Assembly (NCBI GenBank): GCA_031411575.1
Contig: JANOBJ010000244.1
Location: 1-14,769 of the forward strand
Origin: JANOBJ01 sp031411575
GTDB lineage: Bacteria > Pseudomonadota > Gammaproteobacteria > Burkholderiales > Burkholderiaceae_C
DNA length: 14,769 nt
Direction: 5' to 3'
Below the pieces are notes generated by a model. It ran no database searches. It saw only the letters and a list, made by a program, of their open reading frames with translations, and was not told the origin of the DNA. Below are positions 9,847 through 14,769 of this stretch, piece by piece. The number at the start of each line of letters is the position of its first letter. Position 1 is the first letter of the stretch. Both the position numbers and the translations under genes were made by a program.

Positions 9847-11321
9847 AGGTCCTGTACGCCTGCGCGGAGTTGTTCCCGCTGCTGAAGACCGGCGGCTTGG
9901 CGGACGTGAGTGCGGCGCTGCCGCCGGCCCTGCTGGCCGAGGGGTGCGACGTGCGGCTGGTGATGCCCGCGTTCCCGGCCATTCTGGACGGCACACAGAG
10001 GCGCAAGCCCGTTGCGGCGCTGCCAGCAGGCCCGGTGGCCCCGGCGGCGCAGGTGCTGCGTGGGCAGTTCAAGGGCAACGGGCTCACGGTCTACCTGGTC
10101 GATGCGCCGGCGCTGTTCGAACGACCGGGCAACCCGTACGTGGATGCCAGTGGCCGCGAGTGGCCCGACAGCGCGCAGCGGTTTGGGCTGCTGGGCTGGG
10201 CCGCCGCGTCTCTGGGCTTTGGTCTCGATCCGGCGTGGACGCCCGATGTCGTGCACTGCCACGATTGGCACACGGGCCTGGCGCCCGCCTACGTGCGTGC
10301 CCAGGCGCAGGCGCGCCGGTTGGCCGGGCCGGCCAGCGTGTTCACGGTCCACAACCTCGCCTACCAGGGCGTGTTCGATTCCGCGACGTATGCGCTGCTC
10401 GGGTTGCCGTCGGCGATGTTCGGCATTGACGGGGTCGAGTTCCACGGCCAGGTGTCGTTCATGAAGGCGGGGCTGCAATTCGCCGACCGCATCACCACCG
10501 TGAGTCCCACCTACGCACGCGAGATCTTGTCGCCCGAGCAGGGCTGGGGGCTCGATGGCGTGCTGCGCGCGCGGGCGTCGGTGTTGTCGGGCATCTTGAA
10601 CGGCGTGGACTACGCTGTGTGGAGCCCACAGGCGGATGCGCTGCTGGCGCAGCCCTACGATCACGACCGGATGGCAGGCAAAGCCCACGCCAAGGCGCAA
10701 CTGCAGCAGCGGCTCGGCCTGCACGCGGCCCCCGACGCGCTGGTGTTTGGCGTGGTCAGTCGCCTCACCGAGCAGAAAGGGCTTCACCTGGTCCCGCCGG
10801 TGCTGGACGAACTCGTGGCGCGGGGCGGTCAGCTGGCGGTGCTCGGGGCAGGCGATGCGGGTATCGAGCAGGCGCTGCGGGGGGCGGCAGACCGCCACCC
10901 CGGGCGCGTGGCCCTGCACGTGGGCTACGACGAACCGCTGGCGCACATGGTGGTGGCAGGGTCTGACGTGATCATGGTGCCATCGCTGTTCGAACCCTGC
11001 GGCCTGACCCAGCTCTATGGCCTGCGGTACGGCACGCTTCCGCTGGTGCGGGGCGTAGGCGGGCTGGCCGACACCGTCACCGACAGCACGCTCGAGAACC
11101 TGCACGATGGTAGCGCCACCGGCTTTGTGTTCAACGAATTCAGTGCCCGCGGCTTGCAGGCGGCGGTGCGGCGGGCGTTTGCCCTGCGGGCGCGGCCGGC
11201 CGACTGGGCTGCGGTGCAGCAGAGCGCGATGCGGCAGCGCTTTGACTGGCAGGTGGCAGCCCAGGCGTATGGCGCGCTCTACCGTGATTTGCGACCGAAC
11301 ACCAGAACGGTGCACTGTTGA
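9843..11321 (+). CDS. glgA: Glycogen synthase (ADP-glucose type)
   Basis: GlgA (EC 2.4.1.21), a GT5 retaining glucosyltransferase, adds glucose from ADP-glucose to the non-reducing ends of alpha-1,4-glucan. The 492 residues are near the usual 477-500. The GT-B fold is seen as an N-terminal domain with KTGGLADV (K15-V22, ADP-glucose binding), HCHDWHT (138-144) and TVHNLAYQG (H170), and a C-terminal domain with VSRLTEQKG, and LFEPCGLTQLYGLRYG, whose E384 matches the conserved glutamate of the family. The ATG (9843) shares bases with the glgC stop (ATGA), with only a distant GGAG (9828-9831), so translation is probably coupled to glgC. Coupling keeps the ADP-glucose maker and user together. The gene ends 65 bp before the glgP ATG. 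Confidence 0.97.
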   Translation: MKVLYACAELFPLLKTGGLADVSAALPPALLAEGCDVRLVMPAFPAILDGTQRRKPVAALPAGPVAPAAQVLRGQFKGNGLTVYLVDAPALFERPGNPYVDASGREWPDSAQRFGLLGWAAASLGFGLDPAWTPDVVHCHDWHTGLAPAYVRAQAQARRLAGPASVFTVHNLAYQGVFDSATYALLGLPSAMFGIDGVEFHGQVSFMKAGLQFADRITTVSPTYAREILSPEQGWGLDGVLRARASVLSGILNGVDYAVWSPQADALLAQPYDHDRMAGKAHAKAQLQQRLGLHAAPDALVFGVVSRLTEQKGLHLVPPVLDELVARGGQLAVLGAGDAGIEQALRGAADRHPGRVALHVGYDEPLAHMVVAGSDVIMVPSLFEPCGLTQLYGLRYGTLPLVRGVGGLADTVTDSTLENLHDGSATGFVFNEFSARGLQAAVRRAFALRARPADWAAVQQSAMRQRFDWQVAAQAYGALYRDLRPNTRTVHC

Positions 11322-11345
11322 CCCGACCGCGCACGGAAGTTGCTC

Positions 11346-11390
11346 ATGCGTTTGCGCCCCTTTTCAACCGATTTGCAGAGACACCCATGA
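11346..11390 (+). CDS. 14-codon mini-ORF overlapping the glgP start
   Basis: In the glgA-glgP gap a short frame, ATG 11346 to TGA 11388-11390, encodes MRLRPFSTDLQRHP. It has a GGAAG element (11335-11339) six bases before its ATG, and its TGA shares bases with the glgP ATG (ATGA). glgP itself lacks a good Shine-Dalgarno, so a ribosome ending here could restart on glgP. No run of one amino acid suggests attenuation. It may be a chance frame. Confidence 0.3.
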   Translation: MRLRPFSTDLQRHP

Positions 11391-13867
11391 CCCAGGCCAG
11401 CCCCTTCGTCTTTGACCACCCGACCAACACTGTCGAAGCGCTGCGCCGCTCCATCTCCAACCGGCTGGTCTACGCCGTCGGCAAGGACGTGCGCGCCGCC
11501 ACCCGGCGCGACTGGCTGTTTGCGGTGTTCCACGCCGTGCGCGACCGCGTCATGGACCGCTGGCGCGACACACTCACCGCGTCGCGCGACACGGACGCCA
11601 AGCGGGTGTTCTACCTGTCGATGGAGTTCCTGACCGGCCGCACGCTCACCAACGCGCTGCTGTCGGTAGGCATCTATGACGGCGTCAAGGAGGCGTGCAC
11701 GCAGCTCGGCGCTGATTTTGATGCGCTGATTGACCTCGAACCCGACGCCGGTCTGGGCAACGGCGGTCTGGGTCGTCTCGCGGCGTGCTTCCTGGATTCG
11801 ATCGCCAGCACCGGGCTACCCGGCATGGGTTATGGCATCCGCTACGACTACGGCATGTTTGCGCAACGCATTGTCGACGGCCGGCAGGTCGAAGAGCCCG
11901 ACACCTGGCTGGTCAATGGCAACCCCTGGGAGTTCATGCGGCCCGAGTTCAGCTACACCATCCGCTTCGGAGGGCGCCTGGTGCAGGACGGCGACCACGT
12001 GCAATGGGTTGACACCGAAGACGTGATCGCCACCGCCTACGACAGCGCTGTGCCCGGGCATGACCTGCGCAGTGTGGCCACGCTCAGGCTGTGGTCGGCG
12101 CGGGCTTCGGCCGGCATCAACCTCGACGCCTTCAACAAGGGCGACTACATGCGCGCCGTGGAGGCCAAGAACCAGTCCGAGAACGTTTCCCGCGTGCTTT
12201 ACCCGGACGACAGCACCGAGCACGGCAAAGAGCTGCGTCTGCGACAAGAGTATTTCTTTGTCAGCGCCTCGCTGCAAGACATCCTGCGCCGCTACCTGAG
12301 CACCCATGGCAGCCTCGACACCTTGGCCGACAAGATTGCAGTGCATCTGAACGACACGCACCCGGCCCTGGCCGTGCCCGAACTGATGCGTATCCTGCTG
12401 GACGACCACCGGCTCGACTGGGACAAGGCCTGGAGCCTGTGCGGAAAGATTTTCTCGTATACCAACCACACCCTCATGGACGAGGCGCTCGAGACTTGGC
12501 CGGTCGAACTCATGGGGCGCCTGCTGCCGCGGCACCTGCGCATCATTTTCGACATGAATGCGCGGTTCCTCTCGGACGTGCATGTGCGCTTCCCGGGCGA
12601 CAACGACCTGCTGCGCCGCGTGTCGCTGATCGACGAGCGCGGCCACCGGCGCGTGCGCATGGCCTACATATCGGTGCTGGCCAGCCACAAGGTGAACGGC
12701 GTGTCGGCGCTGCACAGCGACCTGGTGGTGCAGACCATTTTTGCCGACTTCGCCAGGATCTTTCCCGTGCGCTTCTGCAACAAGACCAACGGCATTACGC
12801 CTCGGCGCTGGCTGTCGCTGGCCAACCGGCCGCTGGCGGCGCTGATCGACAGCCGCATCGGAACCGGCTGGCGCGGCAACCTGGATGAACTGTCGGGCCT
12901 GGCGCCGCTGGCCGACGAACCGGCCTTCAACAACGCGTTCCGCCTGGCCAAGCAGCACAACAAGAAGCGGCTGGCCGACCTGGTGCAGCGCGAGCTGCAC
13001 ATCACGCTCAACCCCGACAGCCTGTTCGATGTGCAGGTCAAGCGCATGCACGAGTACAAGCGCCAGCTGCTCAACGTGCTGCACGTCATCACGCGATACC
13101 ACCGCATCCTGGCGCAGCCCAACGCCAACTGGGTGCCGCGCACGGTGATCTTTGCCGGCAAGGCTGCCTCGGCCTACTACATGGCCAAGCTGGTGATCCG
13201 CCTCATCAACGACGTGGCGCGCGTGGTCAACCACGACCCGCGCGTGGGCGACAAGCTCAAGGTGGTGTTCATTCCGAACTACCGCGTCTCGCTGGCCGAA
13301 ATCATCATTCCGGCGGCCGACCTGTCCGAGCAGATCTCCACCGCTGGTACCGAGGCGTCGGGAACGGGCAACATGAAGTTCGCGCTCAACGGGGCGCTGA
13401 CCATCGGCACCTGGGACGGTGCCAACATCGAGATCGCGCAGAACGTGGGCGAAGAGAACATCTTCATCTTCGGCAACCGCACCGAGCAGGTCGCGGCCTT
13501 GCGCGCCAGCGGCTACCAGGCGCGGCGCTACTACGACAACAATTTCGATCTCAAATACGCCATCGACCGGCTCGCCGAGGGTGCGTTCAGCCCCGAGGAG
13601 CCTGAGCGCTACCGTGACATCGTGCGCACGCTGCTCGAGTCGGACTACTACCAGCTGCTCGCCGACTACGCCGACTACATCGCCACCCAGGGCAAGGTCG
13701 ATGACCTGTACCGGCTGCCGGCGGAATGGGCCCGGCGCGCCGTCCTCAACGTATCCGCGATGGGGCCGTTCTCTTCGGACCGCACGATCCGCGAGTACGC
13801 CAACGAGATCTGGAACGTGCACCCGCTCACGCTGCCCGCGCCGGTCATGTCGTCAACCGCGCCCTGA
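11387..13867 (+). CDS. glgP: Glycogen/maltodextrin phosphorylase
   Basis: GlgP (EC 2.4.1.1), a GT35 enzyme that releases glucose-1-phosphate from glycogen ends using pyridoxal phosphate. From the ATG at 11387 it has 826 residues, normal for the family. Landmarks are YLSMEFLTGR and LGNGGLGRLAACF (about 75-135), HLNDTHPALA, TNGITPRRW, KRMHEYKRQLLN, and the PLP site EASGTGNMKFALNG with Schiff-base lysine K664. The frame is open 69 bases further up to a TTG (11318) overlapping the glgA stop, but that TTG has no Shine-Dalgarno, and the added 23 residues do not resemble a phosphorylase N-terminus; MTQASPFVFDHP does. The choice between the two starts is not final. As last gene of the operon it returns glucose-1-phosphate, which GlgC also uses as substrate, so storage and release share one transcript. 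Confidence 0.96.
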   Translation: MTQASPFVFDHPTNTVEALRRSISNRLVYAVGKDVRAATRRDWLFAVFHAVRDRVMDRWRDTLTASRDTDAKRVFYLSMEFLTGRTLTNALLSVGIYDGVKEACTQLGADFDALIDLEPDAGLGNGGLGRLAACFLDSIASTGLPGMGYGIRYDYGMFAQRIVDGRQVEEPDTWLVNGNPWEFMRPEFSYTIRFGGRLVQDGDHVQWVDTEDVIATAYDSAVPGHDLRSVATLRLWSARASAGINLDAFNKGDYMRAVEAKNQSENVSRVLYPDDSTEHGKELRLRQEYFFVSASLQDILRRYLSTHGSLDTLADKIAVHLNDTHPALAVPELMRILLDDHRLDWDKAWSLCGKIFSYTNHTLMDEALETWPVELMGRLLPRHLRIIFDMNARFLSDVHVRFPGDNDLLRRVSLIDERGHRRVRMAYISVLASHKVNGVSALHSDLVVQTIFADFARIFPVRFCNKTNGITPRRWLSLANRPLAALIDSRIGTGWRGNLDELSGLAPLADEPAFNNAFRLAKQHNKKRLADLVQRELHITLNPDSLFDVQVKRMHEYKRQLLNVLHVITRYHRILAQPNANWVPRTVIFAGKAASAYYMAKLVIRLINDVARVVNHDPRVGDKLKVVFIPNYRVSLAEIIIPAADLSEQISTAGTEASGTGNMKFALNGALTIGTWDGANIEIAQNVGEENIFIFGNRTEQVAALRASGYQARRYYDNNFDLKYAIDRLAEGAFSPEEPERYRDIVRTLLESDYYQLLADYADYIATQGKVDDLYRLPAEWARRAVLNVSAMGPFSSDRTIREYANEIWNVHPLTLPAPVMSSTAP

Positions 13868-13894
13868 GCACGTCGCCGCAGGAGGCCCGCATAG

Positions 13895-13920
13895 CGCATG
13901 TGCGCGCGCGTGTGCGTTTT
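13895..13920 (+). terminator. Candidate intrinsic terminator of the glg operon
   Basis: The 22 bases 13895-13916 (CGCATGTGCGC then GCGCGTGTGCG) can fold as RNA into a nine-pair stem with a GCGC loop, counting three G-U pairs, and are followed at once by TTTT (13917-13920). It starts 27 bases after the glgP stop. The wobble pairs form only in plus-strand RNA, which supports this orientation. The short T-run makes it a modest terminator. Confidence 0.45.
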
Positions 13921-13927
13921 GTAGGTG

Positions 13928-13989
13928 AGGCGCCGCGTGAATATGCACTGCCGCACCTCCCCCATTCTGGGGACGCAATCGCGGCGCCT
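13928..13989. other. 10-bp inverted repeat enclosing a small hairpin
   Basis: AGGCGCCGCG (13928-13937) and CGCGGCGCCT (13980-13989) are perfectly complementary across 42 bases. Between them CCCC (13960-13963) and GGGG (13969-13972) form a second small stem with an ATTCT loop. No T-run follows. It may be a structured leader of the next gene, a regulator site, or a weak terminator. No ORF was found in the rest of 13868-14076. Confidence 0.4.
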
Positions 13990-13995
13990 GCCAAC

Positions 13996-14001
13996 CACAA
14001 T
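13996..14001 (+). promoter_or_regulatory. Candidate -10 box for the two-TM protein gene
   Basis: CACAAT followed by G, about 75 bases before the GTG at 14077 and just after the inverted repeat. It has the same sequence as the candidate -10 before glgB. No clear -35 is present. Weak evidence. Confidence 0.2.
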
Positions 14002-14076
14002 GAAACCGTGTCGGGGTTCGGGCTGTCGTGTCTTGCCAGTGCCGCCCCGAGAGGCCCGTTGTCAAGGAGGCGCACC

Positions 14077-14697
14077 GTGGAAACCGCTGCAACCGCTGAA
14101 TCGCTCCAATGGCTGGAAGGGCTGGCGACCGCCAGTTTTCTATGGGGGCCGTTCTTCTTCTCGATCCTGTTCATGCTGGTGATCACGCGCATCGCGCACG
14201 TGTACTACGAAGGCGTGAGCCGGCGTGCCGAGCCGCCCGCGCTGCCCGAGGAAAAGCGCACCTACCGGATGTTCTTCATGGCCGCCGTGGTGTGCGGGAT
14301 CATCCTCGTCTTCGTGTCGGTCGGCTGGTGGATCTATGCCCAGCTGAACCGCCACACCTTCGAGGGCACCATCATCGGCCTGTCGCTGGACCAGCAGATC
14401 GTCGCCACCGAAGACGACCTCTACTACCGCGAAACCATGCGCAACGAGCGCTCGGCGCACCCGGTGCGCGACTACCACTTCGCCATCGTGCGCAACACGC
14501 CGTTCGTGAGCGGCCAGGTGTTCAGCCTGAACTTCTACCCCACGGCCGGCTCGATTGGCCCGGAAAAGCCGCAGCCGGTGGACCTGAAGCTGCGCTACCA
14601 GGGCAGCGGGCCGCAGAAATTCGTGGTCAGGCCGGACGGAGGCTCGTTCCAGCTGGTCTCCACCAGCGCCAAGGCGGGCAGCGGGAGCGTGCGATGA
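14077..14697 (+). CDS. Two-TM membrane protein of unknown function
   Basis: A 206-residue protein beginning at GTG 14077 behind an AAGGAGG Shine-Dalgarno (14064-14070) at six bases, the strongest in the window; this overrules the longer open frame upstream. Two hydrophobic segments, about 20-40 (FLWGPFFFSILFMLVITRI) and 66-88, flank a short basic loop (RR at 49-50, KR at 60-61). By the positive-inside rule the loop is cytoplasmic, and the C-terminal domain (about 92-206) lies in the periplasm. That domain looks beta-rich, with NRHTFEGTIIGL, QVFSLNFYPT and LKLRYQG strands, and ends in a Ser/Gly-rich tail. I do not recognise the family. Its stop overlaps the start of a secreted protein (ATGA), so the two probably act together. 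The gene is separated from glgP by a likely terminator and need not relate to glycogen. Confidence 0.85.
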   Translation: METAATAESLQWLEGLATASFLWGPFFFSILFMLVITRIAHVYYEGVSRRAEPPALPEEKRTYRMFFMAAVVCGIILVFVSVGWWIYAQLNRHTFEGTIIGLSLDQQIVATEDDLYYRETMRNERSAHPVRDYHFAIVRNTPFVSGQVFSLNFYPTAGSIGPEKPQPVDLKLRYQGSGPQKFVVRPDGGSFQLVSTSAKAGSGSVR

Positions 14698-14769
14698 AAA
14701 CCCTCGCCTTGCTGGTCGCGGCCACCCTGGTAGGCCTGCTCTCGCCCGAAGCTGAAGCCGCCTGTACCA
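14694..14769 (+). CDS. Start of a secreted protein (partial)
   Basis: The ATG at 14694 overlaps the stop of the two-TM protein and has GGGAG (14683-14687) six bases upstream. The 25 codons in the window encode a typical Sec signal peptide: M-K start, hydrophobic core LALLVAATLVGLL, then SPEAEA, with likely cleavage after AEA and a mature start at ACT. The cysteine next to the cleavage site is not in a clear lipobox, so a soluble periplasmic or secreted protein is more likely than a lipoprotein. The function is outside the window. Confidence 0.75.
   Translation, partial: MKTLALLVAATLVGLLSPEAEAACT

Noticed and set aside
13726..14076. N-terminal extension of the two-TM protein frame back to an ATG inside glgP
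   Set aside because: The extension overlaps the glgP end and the terminator, has shadow-type composition, and a strong AAGGAGG site marks the GTG at 14077 as the start.

Overview
The window is GC-rich bacterial DNA with short intergenic gaps. It reads as a betaproteobacterium of the order Burkholderiales, most likely Comamonadaceae-like. The reasons are the protein styles, CACAAT-type -10 elements, and AT-rich palindromes of the GCTATTAATAGC kind in an otherwise GC-rich background. The taxonomic assignment is inference; no 16S or other marker gene is present.

Left part (1-2435), assorted genes: the first ten codons of a short-chain dehydrogenase on the minus strand (1-30); a possible 26-codon ORF (99-179); a thioredoxin-fold redoxin (220-765, +); a minus-strand HEAGH integral-membrane protein (801-1496) whose natural N-terminal zinc ribbon (up to 1577) is interrupted by an in-frame TAG; and, divergent from it with only 36 bp between start codons, an M14-family zinc carboxypeptidase/amidase (1614-2435, +).

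Central part (2680-13867), a complete glycogen operon on the plus strand in the order glgB - glgX - malQ - glgC - glgA - glgP. Together these genes make ADP-glucose (GlgC), polymerise it (GlgA), branch it (GlgB), and take the polymer apart again by phosphorolysis (GlgP), debranching (GlgX) and disproportionation of the released short maltodextrins (MalQ). Three junctions overlap by TTGA or ATGA (glgB/glgX, glgX/malQ, glgC/glgA). glgC has its own strong Shine-Dalgarno sequence. glgP is preceded by a 14-codon mini-ORF whose stop overlaps the glgP start. All catalytic residues I looked for in the six enzymes are present. A plausible intrinsic terminator (13895-13920) closes the operon, followed by a 10-bp perfect inverted repeat.

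Right part (14077-14769): a two-TM protein of unknown function with a very strong Shine-Dalgarno, translationally coupled (ATGA) to the start of a secreted protein that runs off the window.

I do not see a wholly new multi-gene system. The best leads are small-scale: the amber codon inside the zinc ribbon, the mini-ORF before glgP, the two AT-rich palindromes around the M14 gene, and a substitution at the effector site of GlgC.
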